NCBI GenBank assembly: GCA_963675235.2
Contig: CAXXFU010000005.1
Span: 1 to 64,000 of the forward strand
DNA length: 64,000 nucleotides
Direction: 5' to 3'
From: JAHJQZ01 sp963675235
Lineage (GTDB): Bacteria > Pseudomonadota > Alphaproteobacteria > Rhizobiales > Devosiaceae
This document shows, piece after piece, positions 15,807 to 24,444 of this stretch (positions are counted from its first letter, which is position 1; every line of letters begins with the position of its first letter). The notes under the pieces are model-generated. The model saw only the letters and a program-made list of their open reading frames with translations. It made no database searches and had not been told where the DNA came from. The translations under genes and the position numbers were made by a program.

Positions 15807-16190
15807 TCAATGATGGCAATTGTGATGATGGCCGTGGCCATGGCCGTCGTCATGATCGTGATTGCAGCCATTGACGCCCGTTTGCAGCGCGCCGGCGAAA
15901 TGGGCCGCAACCAGGGCTTCGGGCGTGTCGCCGGCGACACCGATCAGGACATCGATGCCGCGCTTTGCCAGCAGGTTGACTGCCGCCGGACCAATGCCGC
16001 CGGTCATCACCAGCTCGACGCCACGTTCGGACAACCATCTGGGCAGCACACCCGGCTCGTGCGGCGGCGCAGCAACGTCCTCGCGCGCCGTGATGTTGCC
16101 GGCCTCGTCGGTATCGATAAACGCAAATGCCGGTGCATGGCCGAAGTGACTGAACAGCATGCCGTCGGCAACGGGGATGGCGATCTTCAT
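15807..16190 (-). CDS. NifX/NifB C-terminal-like dinitrogenase iron-molybdenum cofactor family protein
   Basis: The 127-residue protein begins MKIAIPVADGMLFSHFGHAP and matches the Nitro_FeMo-Co domain (about residues 3-105) with FIDTDEAGNITAREDV, GVELVMTGGIGPAAVNLLAKRGIDV and GVAGDTPEALVAAH. The last 20 residues are His- and Asp-rich (HDHDDGHGHGHHHNCHH), which suggests metal binding. No nif genes are near it, and stand-alone members of this family are found in many non-fixing bacteria. It may handle a metal or an iron-sulfur/Mo cofactor; its role is unknown. Confidence 0.9.
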   Translation of the reverse strand: MKIAIPVADGMLFSHFGHAPAFAFIDTDEAGNITAREDVAAPPHEPGVLPRWLSERGVELVMTGGIGPAAVNLLAKRGIDVLIGVAGDTPEALVAAHFAGALQTGVNGCNHDHDDGHGHGHHHNCHH

Positions 16191-16468
16191 GGGGGGCCCC
16201 TCGACAAATCAACTGATCGAGGCATACGCCCGACACCGCGACACGGGAAGGCATTCGCACGCGCCAAGGCGCGGGTGCGGCTATGTATCACGGATGGCTG
16301 CCATTTTCTGCTGTAGAAACCGGGGCTTACCGCCCCGCCTTGCCGCCGGAACCGCCTGGAGCTTGCGTCAGGTCAATGCACAGGCAGACAATCGCGGTTT
16401 GGCTCCGCTCGTCCCCAACGGACCAATTGGCAACCGCCCCGAATCCAATCCCAGCAAGCAGTCAGAAA

Positions 16469-17419
16469 ATGCACAGCTTTCACGGCATCATTCCGCCCGT
16501 GTCCACACTTTTCACGCCCGATGGTCGGTTCGACAGCGCAGCACAGGCACGCCTGATCGACAAGATGATCGCGGGCGGGGTCCACGGGCTGTTCTTCCTC
16601 GGCTCCAACGGCGAAGCGGCACACATGACGGCGGAAATGCGCTTCGAAATCGCCGAATTCACCATTGCCCATGTCGCCGGCCGCGTTCCGGTGCTGATCG
16701 GGATCAGTGTTCCCGGAACCAGCGAGTCGATTGCCTTCGCCCGCCATGCCGAAGCCCATGGCGCCGATGGTATTGTCGCTATCAATCCCTATTACTCGCC
16801 CCTCGGCGAGGAGAACCTTTATCGCTATTTCGTCGCCATCGCCGAGGCGGTGCCGCTGCCGATGATGATCTACAATTTCCCGGCCGTGACCGGTCAGGAT
16901 CTCAGCCCCGAACTGATCGTCAGGCTGGCGCGCGACTGTCCCTCGATCATCGGACTGAAGGATACCGTCGACACGCTGAGCCACATCCGCCGCGTCATCC
17001 AGACGGTGAAGCCCGTACGGCCCGATTTCCTTGTCTTTTCCGGCTTCGAGGAATACATGCTCGGCACGCTTGCCATGGGTGGCGACGGCTGCGTGCCGGC
17101 CTCGGGCAATTTCGCGCCGCATCTGACCGTCAGCATCTACGAGGCCTTCAGGGCCGGCGACTATGCCAAGGTCTTCGCCGGACAGAACAGACTGATCAAC
17201 ATCCTGCCGCTCTATTCGCTCGAGAGCCCGTTCTACGGGATCATCAAGCAGGCGATGAAAATGACCGGCTTTTCCGATGCGACGACCGTGCTGCCGCCGA
17301 GCCTTGATGCAACGCCTGCCAGTGTTGCCCTCATCCGCAAGGCCCTGACGGCAGCAGGTGTTCTTGCAGAGACGAAACCGCGGCAGCAGGACAAGGCTTT
17401 CGAGGCCGCCGCCTCCTGA
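16469..17419 (+). CDS. DapA-family (dihydrodipicolinate synthase-like) aldolase or lyase
   Basis: The 316-residue protein is a TIM-barrel class I aldolase. Features are GIIPPVSTLFTPDGRFD near the N-terminus, FFLGSNGEAAHMTAEMR near residue 50, YYSPLGEENLYRYF near residue 110, YNFPAVTGQDLS near residue 135 with the catalytic Tyr, and IGLKDTVDTLSHI near residue 165 with the Schiff-base Lys. Many dapA paralogues in rhizobia are sugar-acid or 4-hydroxyproline aldolases rather than lysine enzymes, and no lysine gene is near. The start at 16469 matches the family's N-terminus. Confidence 0.88.
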   Translation: MHSFHGIIPPVSTLFTPDGRFDSAAQARLIDKMIAGGVHGLFFLGSNGEAAHMTAEMRFEIAEFTIAHVAGRVPVLIGISVPGTSESIAFARHAEAHGADGIVAINPYYSPLGEENLYRYFVAIAEAVPLPMMIYNFPAVTGQDLSPELIVRLARDCPSIIGLKDTVDTLSHIRRVIQTVKPVRPDFLVFSGFEEYMLGTLAMGGDGCVPASGNFAPHLTVSIYEAFRAGDYAKVFAGQNRLINILPLYSLESPFYGIIKQAMKMTGFSDATTVLPPSLDATPASVALIRKALTAAGVLAETKPRQQDKAFEAAAS

Positions 17420-17509
17420 GCTCAGGTTGTTGATGCTTTTGCTCAAGACTGCTTGGCTCTCGGCGCAAAGCCGCTATGCTGGCGCAAAGCAGCGGCCAAA
17501 GACCCCCCG

Positions 17510-18301
17510 ATGACCGAAAGCGCAGATCCTGTCCTGATCAAGCACCGCGAACTCGAGCGCATCGCCATGGTGGCGCTGCACGCGGCGCGCCTGTTTCTCG
17601 AATCCGGTGCGCGGGTCAAGGTCGTGCACGAAGGCGCGGCGCTGATCGTCAGCGGGCTCGGGGTTTCATGCGTCGGCATGCGCGCCGGCTATGCCAGCCA
17701 CGAGATCACCGTCTCGCATGGGCAGAACACCATCACCCGCATGACCGCCGTCGGTCCGCACGGGGTCAACCATCGGCTCGATCACGCCCTGCGCGCCTTG
17801 TGCGTGCGCGCCTCCAAAGGTGAAATGAGCGTCGAGGAGATCGAGAACGAAATCGAGCGGCTGGCGCGCGAAACCACCCGCTACCACCCGGCAGTGGTAG
17901 CAGTGGCAGTGGGCGTTGCCTGCGCCTCGTTCGGTCGTCTGCTGGGCACTGACTGGGCCGCGACCGGGCCCGTGCTCCTCGCCGGTACGGTCGGCCAAAT
18001 GGTTCGCCATGCCCTCAGGCTCAGACATTTCAATCACTATGTCATTGCCGCGCTCGTCGCCTTTATTGCCGCATCGATCGGCGGATTGGGATCACGTTAC
18101 CTGGGATCGGCCACGATCCCGCTGTCGATGATGGCGTCGATCCTGCTGCTGGTGCCGGGGGTGCCGGCAACCAACGCCCAGCTCGACATCATGGACGGCT
18201 ACCCCTCGATGGGCAGCGCTCGCGCCGTCACGGTGATGATGGTGATGGTGTTTGCAACAGTCGGCGTGTGGCTGGCCGAATTCGTACTGGGGATGCATTG
18301 A
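17510..18301 (+). CDS. ThrE-family threonine/serine exporter, large (DUF1212) part
   Basis: The 263-residue protein has a soluble N-terminal domain of about 125 residues (HAARLFLESGARVKVVHEGAA and SHEITVSHGQNTITR) followed by about five hydrophobic segments (AVVAVAVGVACASFG, YVIAALVAFIAASIGG, LSMMASILLLVPGVPATNAQ, VTVMMVMVFATVGVWLAEFVL). The conserved PGVPATN motif lies at about residue 214. In single-chain ThrE both parts are fused; here they are split. The stop codon overlaps the ATG of the next gene by one base (TGATG), so they are translationally coupled. It probably exports threonine and serine. Confidence 0.9.
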   Translation: MTESADPVLIKHRELERIAMVALHAARLFLESGARVKVVHEGAALIVSGLGVSCVGMRAGYASHEITVSHGQNTITRMTAVGPHGVNHRLDHALRALCVRASKGEMSVEEIENEIERLARETTRYHPAVVAVAVGVACASFGRLLGTDWAATGPVLLAGTVGQMVRHALRLRHFNHYVIAALVAFIAASIGGLGSRYLGSATIPLSMMASILLLVPGVPATNAQLDIMDGYPSMGSARAVTVMMVMVFATVGVWLAEFVLGMH

Positions 18302-18768
18302 TGGATCCGGCTCTGCTGCATGTGTTGCACCAGGCCCTGTTCGGGGCGCTTGCCGCCGCCGGTTTCGGCGTGCTGTTCAATATCAGGCCGAAAACACTGG
18401 TCTGGGCCATGGCGGCCGGCGCTCTCGCTCTCACCGTGCGCACGCTCGGCCAGAACGCCGGCTGGAGCCTCGAAGCGGCATCGTTCGCTGCGGCGCTGGC
18501 GGCGTCCTCGGCGGTCAGGTTCGTGCGCATCTGGCTCGGCGCGGCGCGCAATTCGGTGGCGCTTGCCGGCTGCATCCCGATGGTGCCGGGCGCTTTCATG
18601 AGCCAGGCGATCCTTGGGCTGCTGGCGGTGACGGCGCCGCAGCCGGACAATGAAATCGCCATCATCGTCATGGCGATGGAGTATCTGTTGCGCGTGATAT
18701 TCACCTTGGGCGCCATCGGCGCCGGTCTGGCCATCCCGACCTATCTTCTGAGGACACGCGACTTCTAG
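18301..18768 (+). CDS. ThrE-family exporter, small (ThrE_2/DUF3815) part
   Basis: The 155-residue protein has about four membrane segments and the family motif MVPGAFMSQAILGLLAVTAP near residue 100, the counterpart of the PGVPATN motif in the larger partner. It starts at the ATG overlapping the previous stop by one base. The two proteins together form a complete ThrE-type transporter. Expected substrate is Thr/Ser, but exporters of this family are only characterised in few species. Confidence 0.9.
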   Translation: MDPALLHVLHQALFGALAAAGFGVLFNIRPKTLVWAMAAGALALTVRTLGQNAGWSLEAASFAAALAASSAVRFVRIWLGAARNSVALAGCIPMVPGAFMSQAILGLLAVTAPQPDNEIAIIVMAMEYLLRVIFTLGAIGAGLAIPTYLLRTRDF

Positions 18769-18778
18769 AGCAATCCGA

Positions 18779-19189
18779 TCAGGTTGCGCTTTCGGCGCGG
18801 GACACCAGCTCGACAACGATGCCATCGGGGTCGCGCACGAAGGCGACGCGGGACAAAAGCTCGCGTGTCGCGGCATCGCGCGGCGCTTCGAGTGCCACGA
18901 CACCCGCTGCAATAAGTCGGGCGAATGTCTCATCTACATCATCGACGGTGAAGGTGATGTGGCGAAGGCCGGCCTGCGACGGCGGCAGGTCGCTTGCAGG
19001 CGCAAGTCCCTGGGCCGGCGTGACAAGTTCGAGCTGGCCGCCGCCGGCATCGAGAAAAGCCATGTCCGAGCCCGTCCTGGCGTCATGCTTGCGCAGGATG
19101 AGCTTGAGACCGAGCAGGTCCCGGTAAAAACCGATGGCCCTGTCCATGTCGGAAACGGCGATGCCGATATGCTCGAATCCCAGCAGCAT
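18779..19189 (-). CDS. VOC (glyoxalase/bleomycin resistance) family protein
   Basis: The 136-residue protein has the VOC fold in two halves: MLLGFEHIGIAVSDMDRA with GFYRDLLGLKLILRKHD, then GLRHITFTVDDVDETFARL with FVRDPDGIVVELVS. Metal ligands are likely His in FEHIGI, Glu in QLELV, His in RHITF and Glu in VVELV, the lactoylglutathione lyase set. It might be a glyoxalase I-like enzyme, but methylmalonyl-CoA epimerase in this window (63442-63852) shows the related pattern more fully. It faces the ThrE genes and is divergent from pit, with a PhoB-box-like site 39 bases upstream of its start. Confidence 0.85.
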   Translation of the reverse strand: MLLGFEHIGIAVSDMDRAIGFYRDLLGLKLILRKHDARTGSDMAFLDAGGGQLELVTPAQGLAPASDLPPSQAGLRHITFTVDDVDETFARLIAAGVVALEAPRDAATRELLSRVAFVRDPDGIVVELVSRAESAT

Positions 19190-19227
19190 TGCATTTGCCT
19201 CCGCTTCTCCAGCGTGCCCACCGTTAT

Positions 19228-19245
19228 GTGACAATTCGATGACAG
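19228..19245 (-). promoter_or_regulatory. PhoB-box-like site between the VOC gene and pit
   Basis: On the minus strand the sequence is CTGTCATCGAATTGTCAC: two copies of (C/T)TGTCA(T/C) separated by 4 bases, the form of a Pho box. The site is 39 bases upstream of the VOC gene and about 120 bases upstream of pit. In Sinorhizobium PhoB is known to repress the low-affinity Pit transporter when phosphate is short, so this location is meaningful. A search of pst and pho genes of the same genome for this motif would test it. Confidence 0.55.
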
Positions 19246-19271
19246 AAAACCTTGTGGAAAAGCAAGGTTTT
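19246..19271. promoter_or_regulatory. Inverted repeat directly next to the Pho-box-like site
   Basis: AAAACCTTG (19246-19254) and CAAGGTTTT (19263-19271) are perfect 9-bp arms around an 8-base loop. It lies in the divergent region before pit and could be an operator or a small hairpin; it lacks a T run on the pit side. Confidence 0.5.
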
Positions 19272-19363
19272 GTCGACAAACCCCGGTTCTGGATCAAGCC
19301 AGAGGGTCTGTCGGATGGCATTGTCGCCCGGCCAGTGAAGCTTTGCCATACGCGTTGGACAAG

Positions 19364-20869
19364 ATGAACAAGAGCGCGCTCGACAAGGACCTGAAGAAAG
19401 TCGCTTCTCTCGAAACGGCGACGCGTGACCTGTCTCGCTCCTTCGCCGCGCCCGGGCTGGCGGCGCTGTTCATCCTGACGGTGCTGGTCTATGCGATCTT
19501 CGCCATCGCCGGCGGACCGTTCACCTATCTCGTCATCGCCGCCGTCGTCGTCTCCGCCTATATGGCGCTGACCATCGGCGCCAATGATGTCGCCAACAAC
19601 ATGGGCCCGGCGGTTGGCGGACGAGCACTGACCATGCTCGGCGCGCTGGCGATCGCCGCCGTTTTCGAAGCGGCGGGGGCCCTTCTGGCCGGCGGGGATG
19701 TCGTCTCGACGGTATCGAGCAAGCTGCTGAGCCCGGAGCTCTCGCTGACGGCGCGCGACTTCATCCTGGTGATGACCGCCGCCTCGCTGGCGTCGGCGAT
19801 GTGGGTCCATATCGCCACGTTCCTCAACGCGCCGGTCTCGACCACCCATTCGGTGGTTGGAGGTGTCGTCGGCGCAGGCGTCGCGGCGGCGGGCTTTACC
19901 GTGGTCTCCTGGCCGGTCATCGGCACCATTGTCCTGTCCTGGCTGGTTTCGCCGGTGCTTGGCGGCTTTCTGGCAGCGCTGTTGCTGACCATTGCCAATT
20001 TCACCATCTTCACCAAACCGGACAAGCTGGCGGCGGCGCGCGACTGGGTGCCGGTCTTTGTCGGGCTGATGACCGGCGTTTTCGCCATGTATCTGATGAT
20101 CAAGGGGCTCAAGCACGTCTGGCGGCCCGATCTCGTGACGATACTTTTCCTTGGCATCATGATCGGCATTCTCGGCTACGCGGTCGCCCGGCCCTGGATC
20201 AGCGCACGCGCGCCTTCGCTCGAGAACCGCACCAAGCACGTCTCGAGCCTGTTCCGCCTGCCGCTGATCATGGCGGCGGCGCTATTGTCATTCGCCCATG
20301 GCGCCAATGATGTCGCCAATGCTGTCGGCCCGCTCGCCGCCATTGTCGCTGCCGCCCAGACCGGGCTGGCCAGCCCGGCGCAAGTGGCGTTGCCTCTCTG
20401 GGTGCTCGGCATCGGCGCGGTCGGCATCTCGGTCGGGCTGGCGCTGTTCGGCCCGCGCCTCATCCGCATGGTCGGCGAGAAGATCACCAAGATGAACGAA
20501 GTGAGGGCCTTCTGCGTGGCGCTGTCCGCCGCCGTGACGGTGCTGGTGGCCTCGGCACTCGGCCTGCCGGTCTCCTCGACCCATGTCGCCGTCGGCGCCG
20601 TGTTCGGGGTCGGGTTCCTGCGCGAGTTCTCGTCCAACGCCATCATCCGAAATCCTCCGTTGAAGGTAAATGTGCCCGAGGCGACCAGCGATCAGTTCAA
20701 CCAGACCGCCGAACAGGCCGTCGCCAAGCTCAAGGGACGCGACAAGCGCCGGCTGGTGCGGCGTCAGCATGCCTTCAACATCGCAGCGGCCTGGCTCATC
20801 ACCGTTCCCGCCTCGGCGCTGGTCTCTGGACTGCTCTATTCGGTGATGCGGCTCTTGCCGGGCGTGTAG
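19364..20869 (+). CDS. pit: PiT-family inorganic phosphate transporter
   Basis: The 501-residue protein has the two PiT repeats: GANDVANNMGPAVG (about residue 72) and GANDVANAVGPLAAI (about residue 314). It has about 10 hydrophobic segments and a hydrophilic loop after the second half. It takes up phosphate (as metal-phosphate) with proton symport and low affinity. The first GAND motif is preceded by membrane segments starting near residue 33. In Sinorhizobium pit is preceded by a PhoU-like orfA; here no such gene is present, and the upstream neighbour is a divergent VOC gene with a PhoB-box-like site. The ATG at 19364 is one of two nearby possibilities. Confidence 0.93.
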   Translation: MNKSALDKDLKKVASLETATRDLSRSFAAPGLAALFILTVLVYAIFAIAGGPFTYLVIAAVVVSAYMALTIGANDVANNMGPAVGGRALTMLGALAIAAVFEAAGALLAGGDVVSTVSSKLLSPELSLTARDFILVMTAASLASAMWVHIATFLNAPVSTTHSVVGGVVGAGVAAAGFTVVSWPVIGTIVLSWLVSPVLGGFLAALLLTIANFTIFTKPDKLAAARDWVPVFVGLMTGVFAMYLMIKGLKHVWRPDLVTILFLGIMIGILGYAVARPWISARAPSLENRTKHVSSLFRLPLIMAAALLSFAHGANDVANAVGPLAAIVAAAQTGLASPAQVALPLWVLGIGAVGISVGLALFGPRLIRMVGEKITKMNEVRAFCVALSAAVTVLVASALGLPVSSTHVAVGAVFGVGFLREFSSNAIIRNPPLKVNVPEATSDQFNQTAEQAVAKLKGRDKRRLVRRQHAFNIAAAWLITVPASALVSGLLYSVMRLLPGV

Positions 20870-21339
20870 GTACCCTCGATAATCCGGCGATTGAGCTCGG
20901 CGGCAATGCGCGCGGCCTGCCGGCTGGCCATCAGCGAGCGCAACTGAGGCAGCAGCGCCCAGTGGCGGAAGCGCTGCGACTCTTCCGGCCAGGTGTCAAG
21001 CTGCTCGGTGACGTTGAGGCCGAACAGCGCCACCCGCACCGGGCTTTGCTGCTCGTTGTTGCGGGCGTGAACATAGGCCCCGATGGGGTCCGGTCCCATC
21101 TCGCCCACCACCCCTGCTTCCTCGAAGGTCTCCTCTGCCGCCGTCTCGTGCGGCGTACGGCCCTTTGAAACCGACCCCTTGGGAAAGACCCAATTGGCGC
21201 TGCGCCGCGAGGTGATCATCAGGAACACCACCTGCCCGTCGATAATGCGGAACGGGATGGCGCCATATTGGGTGTCTTCTGGCATGTCGCCGAGCGAGGC
21301 CGGTTTGATCAGCTTGCGAGCGATGCGAATGAGCACCAT
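20836..21339 (-). CDS. Nudix hydrolase
   Basis: The 167-residue protein has the Nudix box near residue 60: SVSKGRTPHETAAEETFEEAGVVGE, where G-x5-E-x7-REUXEEXGU appears with T in place of the R (EETFEEAGV). Before it is WVFPKG, the usual strand. The substrate is not known; proteins of this subfamily (DIPP-like) often act on diphosphoinositol or diadenosine polyphosphates, but that is only family knowledge. Its last 34 bases overlap the end of the convergent pit gene. The start at 21339 was chosen because the domain begins there. Confidence 0.9.
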   Translation of the reverse strand: MVLIRIARKLIKPASLGDMPEDTQYGAIPFRIIDGQVVFLMITSRRSANWVFPKGSVSKGRTPHETAAEETFEEAGVVGEMGPDPIGAYVHARNNEQQSPVRVALFGLNVTEQLDTWPEESQRFRHWALLPQLRSLMASRQAARIAAELNRRIIEGTYTPGKSRITE

Positions 21340-21447
21340 GCGGAAATTCCCCTGCGCTTCGTGCTTCTGCCTAGTCAATTTGAGGCGTCGCGCCAAGTTT
21401 TGCGCTTGCGGCAAACCCGCCGCGTCCACCGCCATTTGTCCGAATGC

Positions 21448-22401
21448 CTAGCCGAGCGGCACGCCTTCGACATCGCGATCGGCCATCAACACGCCTTCGG
21501 CAACCCACAAACGCGCGACATGAATGGTGGTGCGGCGCTCACGGCCGGTCTCAGGAACAGGCTTTGCCGCTTCGTCCCATTCCGGATGGGTGAAATAGAA
21601 AAGCGCCGCCTCGCCACCGTCTGATGCATCGCCGCCCCGGGGGACGACGACATCGGCATGACGGGCAAACGAACGGTCCATCGGGTCCCTGCCCGGCGCG
21701 CCGAGAATCAGGCCCTGCCGCGTCCAGTTGCGCATGTCGCTTGAACGATAGACGGCCAGGCCACGCCATTCGTCGGTGATCAGCCAGTGCCAGCCGCCGA
21801 GGGTGAAAACATTCGGCCCTTCATGCGGCGGCGCGTCCGGCTCTCCGGGGATGACCTTCCCCTCGATCGTCCAGTCGCACAAGTCGGTGCTGGTGGCGGC
21901 CCAGGTGGCGCTGCCGCCGCCCTCGTTCTTGTACCAGAGGCGATAGAGCCCGTCCGGGCAAAGGGCCGCGCAGGCGTCGATGACATTGGGCCGGTTGAGC
22001 GGCAGCACGGCGCGCCGGGTCCAGGTGACGAGATCCGGCGAAGTGAAATGGGTGATCGAGCGCTCGACGTCATGGACGGTCTCGGGCGCACCGGGGAAGT
22101 AGGTCAGATACATGTGGTATTCGCCGCGCGCGAAGATCACTTCTGGCGCCCAATGCGTGTTGAGCCCGGGGTGCTCGGGCAGATCGAGCCCCTCGACAAC
22201 ACCGCGATAGGCCCATTCGAGCCCGTCGCGAGATGTGGCTGTGCCGATCGGCGATCCCTGGATCCAGCCCCAACCCTTTGTCGGCAGATGGGCGCGACGG
22301 TTGGTATAGAACATCCACCATTCGCCAGTCGCCTGACTGCGGATGACTGTCGGGTCCGCCGCCCCGTCCTGGACGGGGTCGACAAAGATTGGCCGAGACA
22401 T
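21448..22401 (-). CDS. Glycoside hydrolase family 43/32-like five-bladed beta-propeller protein
   Basis: The 317-residue protein has the features of the GH43/GH32/GH62/GH68 superfamily: the first Asp in DGAADPTVI near residue 15, then EWWMFYTNRR, the second blade HWAPEVIFARGEYHMYLTYF near residue 80 with an acidic residue, then later DGLYRLWYKNEGG and GGWHWLITDEWRGLAVYRS. No signal peptide is visible, so the protein is cytoplasmic and probably acts on imported oligosaccharide. The exact family and sugar are unknown. The ATG at 22401 has AAGGAGAG upstream. Confidence 0.83.
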   Translation of the reverse strand: MSRPIFVDPVQDGAADPTVIRSQATGEWWMFYTNRRAHLPTKGWGWIQGSPIGTATSRDGLEWAYRGVVEGLDLPEHPGLNTHWAPEVIFARGEYHMYLTYFPGAPETVHDVERSITHFTSPDLVTWTRRAVLPLNRPNVIDACAALCPDGLYRLWYKNEGGGSATWAATSTDLCDWTIEGKVIPGEPDAPPHEGPNVFTLGGWHWLITDEWRGLAVYRSSDMRNWTRQGLILGAPGRDPMDRSFARHADVVVPRGGDASDGGEAALFYFTHPEWDEAAKPVPETGRERRTTIHVARLWVAEGVLMADRDVEGVPLG

Positions 22402-22467
22402 ATGACTCTCCTTGGGATGCCGCACCGATCCTAGCAAAGCGAAGCGGCGGGCGACCGCTTTTTTTGG

Positions 22468-22797
22468 CTATCCACGCATGAGCGCACCGGCGACGAGCAA
22501 AGCGCCGGCCAACGCCGGAGGCGCCGCAAGGAGGGCGTTGACCCAGAGCGCGTTGGACAGGAAGAGCAATGGCGCCAGGGCGATCAGAAGATAGATCACT
22601 CCGCCGGCAAGCGGCCAGCGCCAGGAAACAGCCAGAATGCCCAACAGGACATAGGTCGGCACCAGATGGATAAGGAAGCCGACCAGATTCTGCCAGAACG
22701 ATGCATCGTCGGAGAACGCGTCGAGTGCGAACACGCCGATGAACAGCGCTGCGGCCAGCCCGAACACGCGCCCAAGAATGATGAGAATTTCTGGCAT
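22468..22797 (-). CDS. Small inner-membrane protein, four predicted helices
   Basis: The 109-residue protein has helices at about 6-24 (ILIILGRVFGLAAALFIGVF), 33-55 (WQNLVGFLIHLVPTYVLLGI), 57-80 (AVSWRWPLAGGVIYLLIALAP) and 82-105 (LFLSNALWVNALLAAPPALAG). The ATG at 22797 is preceded by AGGAGG. The function is unknown. It is followed in the same direction by the GH43-like gene (66 bases). Confidence 0.8.
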   Translation of the reverse strand: MPEILIILGRVFGLAAALFIGVFALDAFSDDASFWQNLVGFLIHLVPTYVLLGILAVSWRWPLAGGVIYLLIALAPLLFLSNALWVNALLAAPPALAGALLVAGALMRG

Positions 22798-22869
22798 TGC
22801 GCTAACCTCCTGAGTTCTCTGATCTTCCAATCCGATGTGGCCATCGGCGCCGACGGTCGCAAGCCGTGT

Positions 22870-24087
22870 CTATCCGGGTTTCTGGGCACGCCAGGCGAGA
22901 ATGCCCGCAGCCGCGGCGCGACCTGTTGTCATACAACCCGTCAGCAGGTAGCCGCCGGTCGGGGCTTCCCAATCGAGCATTTCGCCAGCGGCGAAGACGC
23001 CGGGCAGCTTTGTCAGCATGAAATTGGCATCAAGTTCGGCAAGATCGATGCCGCCCGCCGAGGAAATGGCCTCGGCGATCGGCCGGATCGCGGTCACGCG
23101 CAGGGGCAAGGCCTTGATCACAGCCGCGAGCGCCTGCGGATCGAGCCGGTTGGCATCGGGCACGCATTCGCGCAGCAAGCCGGCCTTGACGCCGTCGAGC
23201 CGCGCGCCCTTGCGCAAGCGGTTGGTGAAACTGGCCTTGCCTGGCTGGCGCGCGAGCACGGCGGCGAGCTTCTCCCGGCTCCGCCCTGGGGTCAGGTCAA
23301 GGAACAGCCAGGCCGAACCGTCTCGCTCCAAAGCATCGCGCAGGGCGGCGGAATGCTCGTAGACAAGGCTTCCCTCGATGCCACCGGCGCTGACGACGAA
23401 CTCGCCGGCGCTGGTTCCGGCATCACTGGCTGCGGAAACGGATTTGACCGGCAATCCGGCATATCTTTCGGCAAAGCCGGCGCTCCAGGCGCAGTCAAAG
23501 CCGCAATTGGCCGGGCGCAGCGGCGCTATGGCGATGTCTTGCGCCTCAAGGATCGGCACCCATGCGGCATCGGAACCAAGGCGCGGATAGGAGGCGCCGC
23601 CGAGCGCCAGCACAACGGCATCGGCTTCGACGCGAACCTGGCCGTCCGGGGTGGTGAAAACCGGGGCGCCCTTGTCGAAGCCGACCCAGCGATGCCGTGC
23701 GCGCAGCTCAACGCCCAGCCCGCCAAGCCGTTTCAGCCAGGCGCGCAGCAGCGGCGAGGCCTTCATCGCCTTGGGAAACACCCGCCCTGAAGAACCCACG
23801 AAAGTCGCGATGCCCAGTCCCTCGGCCCAGGCGCGGACATCGTCATTGCCAAAACGATCGAGGGATGGTTCGAGGACCTCGGCCGCAGCGCCATAGCGGG
23901 CGACGAAGCGCTCGAACGGTTCGGCCTTGGTCAGATTGAGCCCGGATTTGCCAGCCAGCAACAGTTTGCGGGCCGGCGCCGCCATCGCGTCGCACAGCAC
24001 CACCTTCTCACCGGCCTCGGCCAGCACTTCTGCCGCCATCAGGCCGGCCGGCCCGGCGCCGACGATGACAATCGATCCGTGTTCCAT
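22870..24087 (-). CDS. BaiN/HI0933-family NAD(P)/FAD-dependent oxidoreductase (TIGR03862-like)
   Basis: The 405-residue protein has the N-terminal FAD-binding GxGxxG in IVIVGAGPAGLMAAEVLAEAGEK and a conserved GKSGLNLTKAEP motif near residue 50 (family form GKSGLNLT). The middle has VEADAVVLALGGASYPRLGSDA, the second flavin-binding region, and the end contains VFAAGEMLDWEAPTGGYLLTGCMTTGRAAA, where GYLLT..MTTG is conserved. Such flavoproteins are of unknown substrate; HI0933 relatives include BaiN. The ATG at 24087 was chosen over a GTG at 24105. Confidence 0.9.
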   Translation of the reverse strand: MEHGSIVIVGAGPAGLMAAEVLAEAGEKVVLCDAMAAPARKLLLAGKSGLNLTKAEPFERFVARYGAAAEVLEPSLDRFGNDDVRAWAEGLGIATFVGSSGRVFPKAMKASPLLRAWLKRLGGLGVELRARHRWVGFDKGAPVFTTPDGQVRVEADAVVLALGGASYPRLGSDAAWVPILEAQDIAIAPLRPANCGFDCAWSAGFAERYAGLPVKSVSAASDAGTSAGEFVVSAGGIEGSLVYEHSAALRDALERDGSAWLFLDLTPGRSREKLAAVLARQPGKASFTNRLRKGARLDGVKAGLLRECVPDANRLDPQALAAVIKALPLRVTAIRPIAEAISSAGGIDLAELDANFMLTKLPGVFAAGEMLDWEAPTGGYLLTGCMTTGRAAAAGILAWRAQKPG

Positions 24088-24132
24088 GTCCCAAGGCGTT
24101 GCCACGGCTTGGGCGAAACCACAAGTGTTGCG

Positions 24133-24444
24133 TCAGCGTTGGCGGCGTTTGCGGCGATTGGCCCACCAGCGGCGGAAGCGGACGATGAGCGCGGCCAGAG
24201 GCCCGCGCAGCGCCGGCAGGTCGATGGCGAGGAGCAGCAGGCCGAGCGGCAGCATCCACAGCCCGAGCACCGGCAGAATGCTGAAAATGCCGCCGAGAAC
24301 GAGCAGGATGGCCAGGGGCACGCGGATCAAAGTTGCCCGGCGCGTCCGCAGTCCGGCAAAGACGCGCGCCACCTGTGGCGGTACGGAGCGTTCAATGCGA
24401 TCGAACTGGCGCTCGAAGCGTCGCGTCGGCTTGTCATCCATCAT
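24133..24444 (-). CDS. Small basic membrane protein of about 103 residues
   Basis: The protein begins MMDDKPTRRFERQFDRIE and has two hydrophobic segments, LIRVPLAILLVLGGIFSILP and LGLWMLPLGLLLLAIDLPAL (around residues 40 to 80), ended by a Arg/Trp-rich tail (RFRRWWANRRKRRQR). The Gly/Leu/Pro-rich core resembles PGPGW-type membrane proteins common in alphaproteobacteria, sometimes misnamed as tryptophan synthase-related. There is a longer start at 24504 but the ATG pair at 24444 and 24441 is more likely, since the conserved part starts there. Function unknown. Confidence 0.7.
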   Translation of the reverse strand: MMDDKPTRRFERQFDRIERSVPPQVARVFAGLRTRRATLIRVPLAILLVLGGIFSILPVLGLWMLPLGLLLLAIDLPALRGPLAALIVRFRRWWANRRKRRQR

